DNA of 64,000 nt from a bacterium (GCA_030603495.1 JAUVXR010000002.1:62001-126000), one strand, 5' to 3'; positions 18,426 through 26,550 are shown, numbered from the stretch's first letter. Numbers and translations are program-made. The notes: generated by a model not told the origin, from the letters alone.

Positions 18426-19496
18426 TCACTGCTGCCCTTCGTCGCACCTTGCTATCCCGCTCGTGAGTACGTTCAACCAGCTTGCCAAACGCTGCTTGAC
18501 TAACAACACTGTCGCATAAAGCCACCTCGCCCGGGCCTTCCCTGACCAGGGAAGCTGGCGCAGGATATACGCGAACTGCCACCGCGCCTTTTCGAGCTTG
18601 CCGCCGGCCAGGCACATCTTGCCCGCCTCGTAGTGCTCCCGCAGCGGACCATATTCCAACGGGCCCAGGTCTTGCTTGGCCTGGGCAAGCTGCCTCTCAA
18701 GCTCTGCGTCCCGGTCGAACTCAATGCCTCTCTGCTTAGCCCGGAACTGCGCTTGGGCTGTGCGGGCTAGGGCCATTTGCTCGTGCGTGTGACGAGTCGA
18801 GACCTGCCCGGCGCGGTGGCGGATCATCACCAGGGGCTCGGGCACGAATCCGATGCGCGAGCAGGCGCTAACTCTGAGGATCAGATCAAAGTCGCTGGCA
18901 TACCGGAAGAACTCGTCATAGCTATTGAGCTGTCTTAGCACAGACATACGTATCATACTAGACGAGTGAACGAAGGGCATGCGGCATTGCTCGAAAACAC
19001 GGCGGTGGGCGCCAGCATCGTCCCGAGGCTTTTTCGGGTGGGGGTGACCGGCGATCGTGCCCTCCTCGTCTATCGCCCACGATGTGCCCCCCACCAGCCC
19101 TAGCTCAGGCCTCTCCCGGATCGCGGCAACGCTCAGCGCGAATCGCTCGGGCCGGGCAACATCATCGTTATCGAGGATAGCGGCGAATTCGCCCCTAGCG
19201 GCAGCAACAGCCCGGTTGCGCGACGCGGTCCCACCGACGTTGCGTTCATTTCGCAAGAGCCGAACGCGTGCGTCCCTATTGGCGAATTCCTGGACGATTT
19301 CGGCGGTCCGATCGGTGGAGGCGTCATCTACCACAATCAACTCCCAATCCTGATAGGTCTGCGCCAGTACCGAGGCCACCGCCTCCCCGACATGGGCCTC
19401 ACAATTGTAGGCGGGCATGATGACGCTGACCAACCCGGGGATGCAGTTGGCGCACTTACCAGCCATCTGCTTGCCGGTCAGCTCAAGGTCCGGCAC
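18426..19496 (-). CDS. Family 2 glycosyltransferase
   Basis: Transfers a sugar from a nucleotide donor, probably in cell-surface polysaccharide synthesis. GT-A motifs: VSVIMPAYNCEAHVGEAVAS near the N-terminus, WELIVVDDASTDRTAEIV, and the DxD-type AILDNDDVARPERF, followed by GLVGGTSWAIDEEG and the acceptor-side YASDFDLILRVS. The C-terminal 90 residues are helical and basic. The GTG start gives a leader MPDLELTGKQMAGK that is the boundary repeat; the true start may be the repeat's GTG or a codon nearer to VSVIMPAYN. No other polysaccharide genes adjoin it, so it appears to be an isolated accessory gene. Confidence 0.85.
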   Translation of the reverse strand: MPDLELTGKQMAGKCANCIPGLVSVIMPAYNCEAHVGEAVASVLAQTYQDWELIVVDDASTDRTAEIVQEFANRDARVRLLRNERNVGGTASRNRAVAAARGEFAAILDNDDVARPERFALSVAAIRERPELGLVGGTSWAIDEEGTIAGHPHPKKPRDDAGAHRRVFEQCRMPFVHSSSMIRMSVLRQLNSYDEFFRYASDFDLILRVSACSRIGFVPEPLVMIRHRAGQVSTRHTHEQMALARTAQAQFRAKQRGIEFDRDAELERQLAQAKQDLGPLEYGPLREHYEAGKMCLAGGKLEKARWQFAYILRQLPWSGKARARWLYATVLLVKQRLASWLNVLTSGIARCDEGQQ

Positions 19497-19504
19497 GGGT
19501 TACT
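19467..19504 (-). repeat. Boundary repeat, copy 4
   Basis: GAGGAGTAACCC followed by GTGCCGGACCTTGAGCTGAC, reading (V/M)PDLELTGKQMAGKCAN. It overlaps the end of the upstream gene and forms the first codons of the glycosyltransferase frame. Confidence 0.8.
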
Positions 19505-20216
19505 CCTCACTCTCCGGCGTTATAATGCCGAGAGCAAAAGCGTCCGGCGGAGGCCTATACTCATCATAAACAAAGAGAAGGCTCTTGAAATGATCGTTGA
19601 ACCTGGCGAATAATTCAACCCCTTCCTGCTGCAACCCCAAAGCCTCCAACCGAGTTGATGTAGATGCCTGGCAAAGCTCGGGAAAGTCTCCTACCGCATT
19701 GTCTACCAGGCGCGCCGCAGTATAAGCCCAGAAGGAATAGTAGATGGAGTAAGGATCATCCCGGAGATTCCTGACAGCCCATTTGAGTCTCTCACAACTT
19801 CTCTTATTAAGCTCGCGAGACTTTTGTATTGCCTGCAGTTCTTCCGTCGTGCCTCTAGGGGAGGCAATGCTTATCACCCGCATGTCTCGTTCGATCCGGT
19901 CGAGTACTGCGGACGGACCGTTCGTGACCGGGGCTTTACCCTCCTCCGTGCCTCTAGGGGCGGCAATGTCTATGTTCTCCAGAAGTTCCCACACTTCCGA
20001 ATTCCAGTTGTCAACGTCACTTGCCCATTGCCCAACCTCCGCAGGACTCTCAAGCTCAAGGTCCAGAACAGGCTCCCCCTCGGCTGGGGTGGGAGGCTCC
20101 CCGGCTTCCTGGGCAAAAGCCGCCTGCCCCAAGAAGAGCCAATTCCCCAGCATACCTCCACCCAGCCCGGCTACTGCCAATACTGCCAGTGCCACATAAT
20201 ACTGCTTACGGTTCAT
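19500..20216 (-). CDS. Secreted hypothetical protein with internal IDIAAPRGT / ISIASPRGT repeat
   Basis: 238 residues with a signal peptide (YYVALAVLAVAGLGGGMLGNWLF...AFA). The mature part is acidic and helical. A short motif occurs twice (NIDIAAPRGTEEGKA and VISIASPRGTTEEL, about 33 residues apart), and the DNA repeat is visible as two copies of GTGCCTCTAGGGG on the plus strand. No catalytic motif or known family is seen. The ATG overlaps the end of the frame that continues from boundary repeat copy 5. It probably resides in the periplasm or cell envelope. Confidence 0.65.
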   Translation of the reverse strand: MNRKQYYVALAVLAVAGLGGGMLGNWLFLGQAAFAQEAGEPPTPAEGEPVLDLELESPAEVGQWASDVDNWNSEVWELLENIDIAAPRGTEEGKAPVTNGPSAVLDRIERDMRVISIASPRGTTEELQAIQKSRELNKRSCERLKWAVRNLRDDPYSIYYSFWAYTAARLVDNAVGDFPELCQASTSTRLEALGLQQEGVELFARFNDHFKSLLFVYDEYRPPPDAFALGIITPESEE

Positions 20217-20262
20217 CTCTCTGCCCTCCGTGTTTGCTTGGTGTGACTGCGGACTCTGCCCG

Positions 20263-20290
20263 CCTGCTTGCCGGTCAGCTCAAGGTCTGG
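20263..20290 (-). repeat. Boundary repeat, copy 5
   Basis: GGCGAGGAGTCGCCTATCCCAG then ACCTTGAGCTGACCGGCAAG: the start ATG has become ATC, but the frame PDLELTGKQAGRVRSHTKQT continues to a TGA that overlaps the next gene's ATG. About 47 bases before that gene. Confidence 0.8.
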
Positions 20291-20386
20291 GATAGGCGAC
20301 TCCTCGCCCGCCCGTGGCAGCTTTCCATCCTATCAGGCGCCACTGGTGCGATACCTTTACGTTTCACTATACGCGCTTCCCGTGCG

Positions 20387-20893
20387 TCACCAGAGCTCCA
20401 ACATCTCGTCGCCCACAAGCGTCTCTCCCTGTTCCCACTCGGCGACTGGCACGTCTTCCATGAAGAACTCTATGCCCAGGTCCCCGTCGGCGATCTCCGG
20501 GAAGTAGTCGCGCACAATGCCGGCAAGCTTCTCGGCTGCCTCAGCGTAGGTAGTCTTTACCTCCTCGTCAGAGCACGCGAAGTCTCCGTCACCCAGATAC
20601 ATATCCCAGTCGGGTTTGGTGCTCGTGTTTACTTCCAGGTTTATACCCCAGTACTCAACGTAAAGTACAGAACTTGTCTGCACGAGCCGGTCGGTGAGAT
20701 ACCGCTCGTAGCCCTCAAGGGCGTTGAATTGAACCTCCCGCCACTCCACCAGCGTCGGGGTGTGAGACTCCGAATAATACTCCGGCAGAAAATCAAGAAC
20801 CAATACCTCTTCTTCCTGCGCCACTACCATTCCGGCGACAAACGCCACAACCACGGCTGCTCCAATTGTCAGCCACAACCACTTCTTGCTCAT
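20387..20893 (-). CDS. Secreted hypothetical protein
   Basis: 168 residues starting MSKKWLWLTIGAAVVVAFVAGMVVAQ, a clear signal peptide or N-terminal anchor; GGAGGG precedes the ATG by about 8 bases. The longer frame adds the boundary-repeat peptide MPDLELTGKQAAGKYANNST and is not needed. The mature part is strongly acidic (WREVQFNALEGYERYLTDRL, EEVKTTYAEAAEKLAGIVRD, MEDVPVAEWEQGETLVGDE). No known family recognised. Confidence 0.65.
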   Translation of the reverse strand: MSKKWLWLTIGAAVVVAFVAGMVVAQEEEVLVLDFLPEYYSESHTPTLVEWREVQFNALEGYERYLTDRLVQTSSVLYVEYWGINLEVNTSTKPDWDMYLGDGDFACSDEEVKTTYAEAAEKLAGIVRDYFPEIADGDLGIEFFMEDVPVAEWEQGETLVGDEMLELW

Positions 20894-20937
20894 TCTCAGT
20901 CCCTCCCTCGTAGAGTTGTTGGCGTACTTACCAGCCG

Positions 20938-20970
20938 CCTGCTTGCCGGTCAACTCAAGGTCTGGCATTG
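20938..20970 (-). repeat. Boundary repeat, copy 6
   Basis: GGCGAGGAATAGCCA then ATGCCAGACCTTGAGTTGAC, reading MPDLELTGKQAAGKYAN. The TAG stop of the upstream membrane protein lies inside the repeat unit, 2 bases before the repeat's ATG. Confidence 0.85.
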
Positions 20971-20971
20971 G

Positions 20972-21400
20972 CTATTCCTCGCCCTCTTGCTTCGGCGGGA
21001 AGAACAACCGGCGGCGGGTCGCCAATACCCACACGAACAGAGCTATCGTGATGAGTCCCGGCAGCCCGACAAAGAAGACGAAGAAGCCCAGAAACAGCTC
21101 CCCTCCAATATCCCGCCGTGTTGCTAAGAACGCCAAGCCTAAGCCTACGAGCCCTACTATAGCGAGGCTCGTCCAAACTGCCCCGCACCACCATCCCCAC
21201 CGACGCAGCCGCACTAGGCCCCAGATTGTCACAAAGCCGAACAGGACTACAGGAAGGACTACAGGACTATAAGAATATAGACCGCTAAACAGCCCTGCCA
21301 CGACCTGCAGGCTTACAGACCCGACTATTGCCGCCACGACATACACCGGCCAGACGGACGGCCTGGCTCTGTGCTTGTCAGTATCTCTAAGCGTGTTCAT
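20972..21400 (-). CDS. Small multi-spanning membrane protein, paralogue A
   Basis: Starts MNTLRDTDKHRARPSVWPVYVVAA, with GAGGGTGAG upstream. Four hydrophobic segments follow (the first VVAAIVGSVSLQVVAGLFSG; VVLPVVLFGFVTIWGLV; LAIVGLVGLGLAFLA; FFVFFVGLPGLITIALFV), with RLRRWGWWCGAVW between helices 2 and 3, and a basic-acidic tail RRRLFFPPKQEGEE. It shares start, RWGWWCG motif and tail with the next gene, so they are a tandem duplicate pair. Unknown function. Confidence 0.7.
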   Translation of the reverse strand: MNTLRDTDKHRARPSVWPVYVVAAIVGSVSLQVVAGLFSGLYSYSPVVLPVVLFGFVTIWGLVRLRRWGWWCGAVWTSLAIVGLVGLGLAFLATRRDIGGELFLGFFVFFVGLPGLITIALFVWVLATRRRLFFPPKQEGEE

Positions 21401-21410
21401 CTGTCTCACC

Positions 21411-21450
21411 CTCTTGCCTATTTACCCCGCAACAAAATAGGTCGGCTAGT
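21411..21450 (-). repeat. Divergent boundary element, copy 7
   Basis: GCACTAGCCGACCTATTTTG...GGGGTAAAT upstream of paralogue A resembles the element upstream of paralogue B (copy 8) and shares YAGCCGACC and GGGGTAA positions with the other boundary repeats. Much more divergent than copies 2-6. Confidence 0.35.
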
Positions 21451-21491
21451 GCGCCAGCTTTCGCTCTACGGGCTTCCTGTGCGCCTGTGGG

Positions 21492-21941
21492 CTATTCCTC
21501 GCCCTCTTGCTTCGGCGGGAAGAACAACCGGCGGCGCGCTACCAAGAGTCCTAAAACGGCAACTCCAAGGCACACTGCGGGGAGCATGACCGACCCCGCC
21601 CACTCCACCAGCCCCAGCCCCAGTATGGGCAACGCGCCCCCGACTATCCATATTCCAGCGAATACACTTCCACACCACCAGCCCCATCCCCGCAATTGGA
21701 GCAGGCCACTGGCTGTGACGAGTCCGAAGAGCCCGAATACGGCACTAGCTAACGGTAGGACCAGGAAAGCCGCGTCAGACACCGAAACAACAGGCCCCCG
21801 GATGACGGACAACAGGCCACCCCATAGCAAGACCATAGCCAGGTGCGCCAGGGCGATAATCAGCACCGCCACCACCGCCACATACACCGGCCAGACGGAC
21901 GGCGTGGCTTTGCCCTCGTCAGTGTCTCTGGGCGTGTTCAT
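21492..21941 (-). CDS. Small multi-spanning membrane protein, paralogue B
   Basis: 149 residues, MNTPRDTDEGKATPSVWPVYVAVV, with ACAGGAGG upstream. It has the same plan as its downstream neighbour: four to five hydrophobic segments, a central LRGWGWWCGSVF and the identical tail RRRLFFPPKQEGEE. The last 45 bases of the two genes are nearly identical while the middle has diverged, which suggests either strong constraint on the tail or recent gene conversion. No family recognised. Confidence 0.7.
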   Translation of the reverse strand: MNTPRDTDEGKATPSVWPVYVAVVAVLIIALAHLAMVLLWGGLLSVIRGPVVSVSDAAFLVLPLASAVFGLFGLVTASGLLQLRGWGWWCGSVFAGIWIVGGALPILGLGLVEWAGSVMLPAVCLGVAVLGLLVARRRLFFPPKQEGEE

Positions 21942-21957
21942 CTGTCTGCCTCCTGTC

Positions 21958-21992
21958 GCCGACTTACCCCTGTCTGATGGTCGGATAGTGCC
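21958..21992 (-). repeat. Divergent boundary element, copy 8
   Basis: GCACTATCCGACCATCAGAC...GGGGTAAGTCGGC immediately upstream of paralogue B; related to copy 7 and more distantly to the core repeat. Confidence 0.35.
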
Positions 21993-22013
21993 TTGGCAAC
22001 CTATGAGTAGTGA

Positions 22014-23273
22014 CTATGGTAACACAGGCGCGGAACCGGGTGTCAGGGTTATCAAGGCCCCGTAGCTGAGGAGGTTGTCCGGAAAGGCCCCCATCCCGGC
22101 CCGCAGTGCCGCCTCGTCACCCGCAAGTTTCTCGGCCGTCCGTTGGAACTCATCTGCGGCCGACTTGCCTCCGGCCGCCCCTGTCTCGCGGCAGATCTGG
22201 GCCATCAAGAACCACGGGCCCGGCGCCTGGGGGATCTGTTCCGTCGCCTGACGGAGAAGCGACAGGGCCTTCTGGACCCGCTTCTGGCGGTAGGCCAGGT
22301 ACCCTCGCTCCTGAAGGAATATGAACCGGTAGCCCGGGGACAGGTCCCTAACGTTCAGGCCGGCGCGATACCGCTCTTCCGCCTCGGCGGGCTTCCCCGT
22401 GGCCGCCAGCGAGTAGCCGTAGAGGTAGTACTCCGCCGCTTGCTGATTCGGGGTCCGCGGCGGGTATGCCGACGTCGTCGCTAGAGATGGCCGGGCGCCG
22501 TCCTTTGGTGTGAGGACGCAGCACATACGGTCGGCGGCAGACCACATCGCCTCGAAGTCGTCGTAAGGCACCTCCCAGGCGGGGCCGAACACTGGATCGT
22601 GGACGATGACCACGCGGCGAGCCGGGTCAAGACCGACCACCACGCGCACACAGCGCGTCGCGATCTCGTGGAGAGGGTTCATCGGGAAGGACTCGCCGAT
22701 CTTGCGGTGCACATCCAGGCCCACCATGCGGCCCACAATCCGCGACGAGTAGTCCTGGGAGTCAAGGTCCTGCAGGGTCACGCCGAATTGGGCTCCTGCG
22801 CCGATTAGCATCTCGAAGATGCCGTAGAGTTCATGTGCGTAGGGCGTGTTTGCAGTGACGACAAGCACGGGATTGCCAGCGGACAGGAGAGCACGAAGCT
22901 CGTCGAGAGTCTTGCCGTCTCCCCATTCCTCTCGCAGCGGTCCATTCTGCTCGTCGGTAGCCTTGAGGTAGTCTTCCCACGTCTTGGCATCCGGCCGGTG
23001 GTAGCGAAGCACCATCATGTGTGCTGCGCGGGAGGAGGGGTGGTACAAGATCAGCGCGGGATGCTCGATTGCGCAGCCTTCTTTGATGGAAATGAAAGGT
23101 ACGCCTCCGACGAGCACCGGTGCGGGGGCTTCGGCGGGCGGTGGGTCGGCAAAGACCACCATTGAAGTGCCCAAAGGTCCCAGCGCCAGCACGGTCAGAG
23201 CGAGGAGGCACGGCAGGCCCCACCGGTGCGAAGCCGAGCCGAAGCCCTGATTCAATGTTGTTGTCGACTGCAT
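22014..23273 (-). CDS. Secreted protein with an apparently inactive C39-like domain and TPR repeats
   Basis: Start MQSTTTLNQGFG chosen for AAGGAGGGG 5 bases upstream; a signal peptide follows (LLALTVLALGPLGTSMVVFA). Residues about 55-230 look like a bacteriocin-processing C39_2 fold: GGVPFISIKEGCAIEHPALI ... MMVLRYHRPDAKTWEDYLKA ... VVVGLDPARRVVIVHDPVFG ... YDDFEAMWSAAD. The positions expected to hold the catalytic Cys (SSRAAHMMVL) and His (TRCVRVVVGLD) do not, so I expect no protease activity. The C-terminal half has TPR-like helices (QQAAEYYLYGYSLAATGKPA, LQERGYLAYRQKRVQKALSL). Probably a periplasmic binding or scaffold protein. Confidence 0.72.
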   Translation of the reverse strand: MQSTTTLNQGFGSASHRWGLPCLLALTVLALGPLGTSMVVFADPPPAEAPAPVLVGGVPFISIKEGCAIEHPALILYHPSSRAAHMMVLRYHRPDAKTWEDYLKATDEQNGPLREEWGDGKTLDELRALLSAGNPVLVVTANTPYAHELYGIFEMLIGAGAQFGVTLQDLDSQDYSSRIVGRMVGLDVHRKIGESFPMNPLHEIATRCVRVVVGLDPARRVVIVHDPVFGPAWEVPYDDFEAMWSAADRMCCVLTPKDGARPSLATTSAYPPRTPNQQAAEYYLYGYSLAATGKPAEAEERYRAGLNVRDLSPGYRFIFLQERGYLAYRQKRVQKALSLLRQATEQIPQAPGPWFLMAQICRETGAAGGKSAADEFQRTAEKLAGDEAALRAGMGAFPDNLLSYGALITLTPGSAPVLP

Positions 23274-23480
23274 ATGTACCCCTCCTTGGAGTGCGAGCGG
23301 AGAGAGCACCGCCCGTCCTCAGCGGGAATTAGCCATATGGTTCATTGTCAGTGATAGCGTTCTCCGAGTGACCCGGGAATTCTTGGGGCACGCCTCAGCA
23401 GCTCCTCACCCAGCCCCGCCGGCAGCCCCATTCAGTTTACTCGCTGGGTGGCTCCAGCAGTCCCCGGCCCGACCAACAAC

Positions 23481-24017
23481 TCAACTTCCCCCGGTTCGGA
23501 CAAACCTCTTATAGCCCAGGGCAATCGTCACGATCAGGCCAACCCCCACGGGGATGACGGCGGTTTTCGGGCTATGAGCGAAACCCAAGCCTATACTGAA
23601 GATAAGCGTAAACAACCCGCCCAACAACAGGCCTTCGGCGATCACCGGCAGGCTGCTGGCGAACCCGACGCCAACCGCCATCACCAGCACAGAGATGAGC
23701 AGCGACAGCAGGGAGACATTCCGGGCACGTCTCTCGGTCTTGTCCGAGAGAGCCTCGTGGAGCTCCTCCCGTTTCTCTTGCTCGGCCTCATACCTTTTCA
23801 GCGAGGTCTCATAGTCCTGAAGCTTGGCTCGTTTCTGGGCAGCACTCAACCCCTCAAGGTCTAATGCTGTGGGTTTGTCTGGCGGCGACTCATACCGGGG
23901 CACACCTGCATACTCCGATTCCCAGTCCGGGGCCGGGTATAAGGCCGCCATGGCCCACGCCACAAACAGCACTAGCAGCACGCCGAGGAAAATGCAGTAC
24001 AATACTTTGATTACCAT
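23481..24017 (-). CDS. Membrane protein with coiled coil and C-terminal helices
   Basis: 179 residues. An N-terminal membrane helix (VLYCIFLGVLLVLFVAWAMAAL) is followed by a charged coiled-coil region (LSAAQKRAKLQDYETSLKRY ... EQEKREELHEALSDKTERRA) and then three tightly packed hydrophobic helices ending KRFVRTGGS. AAGGGGGG lies 7 bases before the ATG. I do not recognise the family. It lies upstream of the C39-like/TPR gene and downstream of a duplicated gene fragment. Confidence 0.65.
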   Translation of the reverse strand: MVIKVLYCIFLGVLLVLFVAWAMAALYPAPDWESEYAGVPRYESPPDKPTALDLEGLSAAQKRAKLQDYETSLKRYEAEQEKREELHEALSDKTERRARNVSLLSLLISVLVMAVGVGFASSLPVIAEGLLLGGLFTLIFSIGLGFAHSPKTAVIPVGVGLIVTIALGYKRFVRTGGS

Positions 24018-24095
24018 CACTTCGCCCCCCTTGAATCTGAGAGATTGTCGCCAGCACCCACTACTTTCGCCGCGCTGGACGCAAGGTCCTGCTGC

Positions 24096-24238
24096 TCAGC
24101 CGGGGGCCGGCAACTGCTTGAAAAATTCGCGGAGGGGGGGACGCAGGTCGGGGTCAAGGTAATCGAAGTTCACGCCCCGGTCGGTAATCTCCCCGAACTC
24201 CGGCTCGGTCACGCTCAGCAGCTCCTCGCCCAGCCCCC
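24096..24238 (-). pseudogene. Duplicated 3' end of the neighbouring DUF2254-like gene
   Basis: This 143-base stretch is about 90% identical to 24558-24700, the last 48 codons of the next gene, and still reads LGEELLSVTEPEFGEITDRG ... LREFFKQLPAPG-stop. The rest of the gene is missing. A further 25-base trace of the same sequence (GLGEELL) lies at 23394-23421. Confidence 0.8.
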
Positions 24239-24557
24239 GATTGTCCTGTCGCTGCCGCCTAGTTGTCAAGGTTCACGGATTGGTCTCATTGTTTCACCTC
24301 CTTCCTGTCTTTGTGAACCGTTACCTCAGTGTTTACGCTTGCGCTCCCGCTCCTGCTTCTGTTCTTCACGTCGTTTCTTTGCCCTTTTCACTCTCTTCGC
24401 GCCCTTGCCTGCCACTGCTCTCACCTCAATTCGTCGGCCACAGTTAAGTACAACATCAGACCTACCCAAACGACACCTCAGAAGTAATAGCTGCGTATAA
24501 TCGCTTTCATAACCGGCAACCCCCTTCCGCTTCTTTCCGCCCGAAAGCCCCTGCTCA
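24239..24557. other. Intergenic region; possible very small basic ORF
   Basis: Between the duplicated fragment and the intact gene. The minus strand contains GAGGTGA followed by GTG and about 29 codons reading AGKGAKRVKRAKKRREEQKQ and on to a lysine/arginine-rich end. I do not claim it as a gene. No RNA gene seen. Confidence 0.25.
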
Positions 24558-26093
24558 TCAGCCGGACGGCGGCAACTGCTTGAGCAATTCGCGGAGGGGA
24601 GGGCGTAGGTCGGGGTCAAGGTAATCGAAGTTCACGCCCCGGTCGGTAATCTCCCAGAACTCCGGCTCGGTCACACTCAGCAGCTCCTCGCCCAGCCCAA
24701 CAAGGACATCAGGCTCAACCTGGCGCAGAGCCGCCTGTACCTGCTCCTGCAACGACTCGGCCCCTGCGGACAGATAGAAAGCGCCCAGCGCCAGCCACAT
24801 CTTGTATACACCCGCCAGCGCCTGGCTGAAACCTCGCCTCTGCAGCGCCCCGCCCAACGATAGGAAAGCCGCGAGCAGATCAGCAGTCAGCGGGCAGTCC
24901 TGTTGATAGGCCACGCGATTGAGGACTTGCAAGTCATAGGCTACCGTCTCGGCGACGAACTGCACCCCCTGGCCCTCCGCGACGGGGGCATAGTAGCACA
25001 GATGCTGGCTGATGCGGACGGCCAGTTCCGGCCGGGAGTCTACCAGGTATTCAGCGAGGCTGCGATACTCGGCCAGCAGATTATAGATGATACCCTTTTG
25101 CCGGCTATTTATCGCCTCGCGCAGGAAGGTGTTGAAGTGCTTCACCACCAGCTCTACCACGGTATCATCGCCGGCGGACAGAGCGCTTTCCCCCAGACGC
25201 CGGGCGCTTACTGCTACCGCCGTCGCCACCTCCCGAGAGCCTCCCAGAGACGAGCTGAAGATGCCCTGCAGCTCGCGGAGCACCTTGACCTCCACCCAAC
25301 TGCGTTCCTGCTCAATGCGGCTGACATACTCCTCGGAGGGGCCCAGGAAAATGCCCGGCTCAACGATGAACCACTGCTGGGGCTGCTGCGGCTTGCGCTC
25401 AAGGCAGTTCGCCGAAATATCCATCAGCGCCCAGACGCTGCTGAGCGCGACGCTGGTGTCGTTAATGCGCAGAGAGCCTTTGGCAATATCGCTGATCTGC
25501 TCCAGGCTCTGGCTGAACCGCAGCTTGGGACTGCCCTCGGGAGTCGCCCTGCGGGGGGCCTGCTTCAGACAGCCCAGGGCACGCGATTTTATCTTGCTAA
25601 TGATGCTGGTGGGCGCCAGGAAACTAAACACGAAGAAGATGTACGGGATCAGAGAGGCCAGACAGACCGTCATCAATATCAAGCACGTCAGGATCCCGAA
25701 GCGCGGGCCAAAATCTGGGGTTATCGTGTTGGCGACATAGAAACAGTAGATGATGGTGGATATGAAGACCGCCAGGAGTAGCAGGTTGGCCTTCGCCTCG
25801 ATAAACAGGTCAATCAGCTTGGGGGTGTAACGGCTGGCGGTAAGCTCGACGACGATCAGGGCCAGAGTTATGGTGATAGCCAGCACGGTGCTAAGTGCAC
25901 AGGCGATAGAGGTGAGGGTGTAGCGAGCGGTAGATGGGTCGGCCGCCAGCGACGATTCCGCAAAGTTGCCCGGGAGTTGCTGGCGGGCCAGGTCAACGGT
26001 CTGAATCACCGAGAACAATGCGACAACTACCACCACAATGACAATTGGCACAACTTTGGCCAGCCAGCGGATGCGATGTGATAGGCCTCTCAT
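24558..26093 (-). CDS. DUF2254-like integral membrane protein
   Basis: 511 residues. The N-terminal third has four hydrophobic segments (VVPIVIVVVVVALFSVIQTV; LTSIACALSTVLAITITLAL; NLLLLAVFISTIIYCFYVAN; ILTCLILMTVCLASLIPYIF) with the DUF2254-like pattern IVVELTASRYTPKLIDLFIE between helices 2 and 3. The large soluble C-terminal part is helical (DIAKGSLRINDTSVALSSVW, LLAEYRSLAEYLVDSRPELA). The family is of unknown function. A partial copy of its 3' end lies downstream, so the locus has been duplicated and trimmed. Confidence 0.75.
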   Translation of the reverse strand: MRGLSHRIRWLAKVVPIVIVVVVVALFSVIQTVDLARQQLPGNFAESSLAADPSTARYTLTSIACALSTVLAITITLALIVVELTASRYTPKLIDLFIEAKANLLLLAVFISTIIYCFYVANTITPDFGPRFGILTCLILMTVCLASLIPYIFFVFSFLAPTSIISKIKSRALGCLKQAPRRATPEGSPKLRFSQSLEQISDIAKGSLRINDTSVALSSVWALMDISANCLERKPQQPQQWFIVEPGIFLGPSEEYVSRIEQERSWVEVKVLRELQGIFSSSLGGSREVATAVAVSARRLGESALSAGDDTVVELVVKHFNTFLREAINSRQKGIIYNLLAEYRSLAEYLVDSRPELAVRISQHLCYYAPVAEGQGVQFVAETVAYDLQVLNRVAYQQDCPLTADLLAAFLSLGGALQRRGFSQALAGVYKMWLALGAFYLSAGAESLQEQVQAALRQVEPDVLVGLGEELLSVTEPEFWEITDRGVNFDYLDPDLRPPLRELLKQLPPSG

Positions 26094-26212
26094 TGCTTCA
26101 CCCTTATAAGCAAAAATGCGGCGTTCCTATCACGGTTCGCCGCAGAGCGGAGCATTACCTACCTTAATCAGAGCGAAGAACCGACTGGCTGGGTCGGTTC
26201 ACCAAAGATTGG

Positions 26213-26285
26213 AGGCGGCGGCCGGAATCGAACCGGCGAATAGCGGTTTTGCAGACCGCTGCCTTAACCACTTGGCTACGCCGCC
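26213..26285 (-). tRNA. tRNA-Cys (GCA), CCA encoded
   Basis: Acceptor GGCGGCG/CGCCGCC, anticodon loop CTGCAAA (GCA), T loop GGTTCGATTCC, discriminator T (U73, the tRNA-Cys identity base), CCA encoded. Last gene of a five-tRNA cluster. Confidence 0.96.
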
Positions 26286-26298
26286 CCCGAAATATTGG

Positions 26299-26371
26299 AG
26301 CGGAAGAGGAGATTCGAACTCCCGACCTTCTGCTTGGCAAGCAGATGCTCTACCAACTGAGCTACTTCCGC
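26299..26371 (-). tRNA. tRNA-Gly (GCC), CCA encoded
   Basis: Acceptor GCGGAAG/CTTCCGC, anticodon loop TTGCCAA (GCC), T arm GGAGTTCGAATCTCC, discriminator T, CCA encoded. Confidence 0.96.
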
Positions 26372-26392
26372 ACTTGGTTTTCAACGAATTGG

Positions 26393-26465
26393 AGCGGGAA
26401 AGGGGATTCGAACCCCCGACCCTCAGCTTGGGAAGCTGATGCTCTACCAACTGAGCTATTCCCGC
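26393..26465 (-). tRNA. tRNA-Gly (CCC), CCA encoded
   Basis: Acceptor GCGGGAA/TTCCCGC, anticodon loop TTCCCAA (CCC), T arm GGGGTTCGAATCCCC, discriminator T, CCA encoded. Confidence 0.96.
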
Positions 26466-26550
26466 CCATCGCCACCCGCCGTTACGCCCTTGCCCTTGTC
26501 CTGTCGTTGAGCCTGTTGTTGAACCTGTCGTTGCACCTGCCGTCAAATGG

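Noticed and set aside
20021-21127. Plus-strand open frame of 368 codons
   Set aside because: It reads across two boundary repeats (each giving LLAGQLKVW) and several minus-strand genes; no ribosome site or family.
16580-21992. Integron cassette array with attC sites
   Set aside because: The repeats do not show paired RYYYAAC/GTTRRRY core sites or the expected imperfect hairpin, and no integrase gene is in the window.
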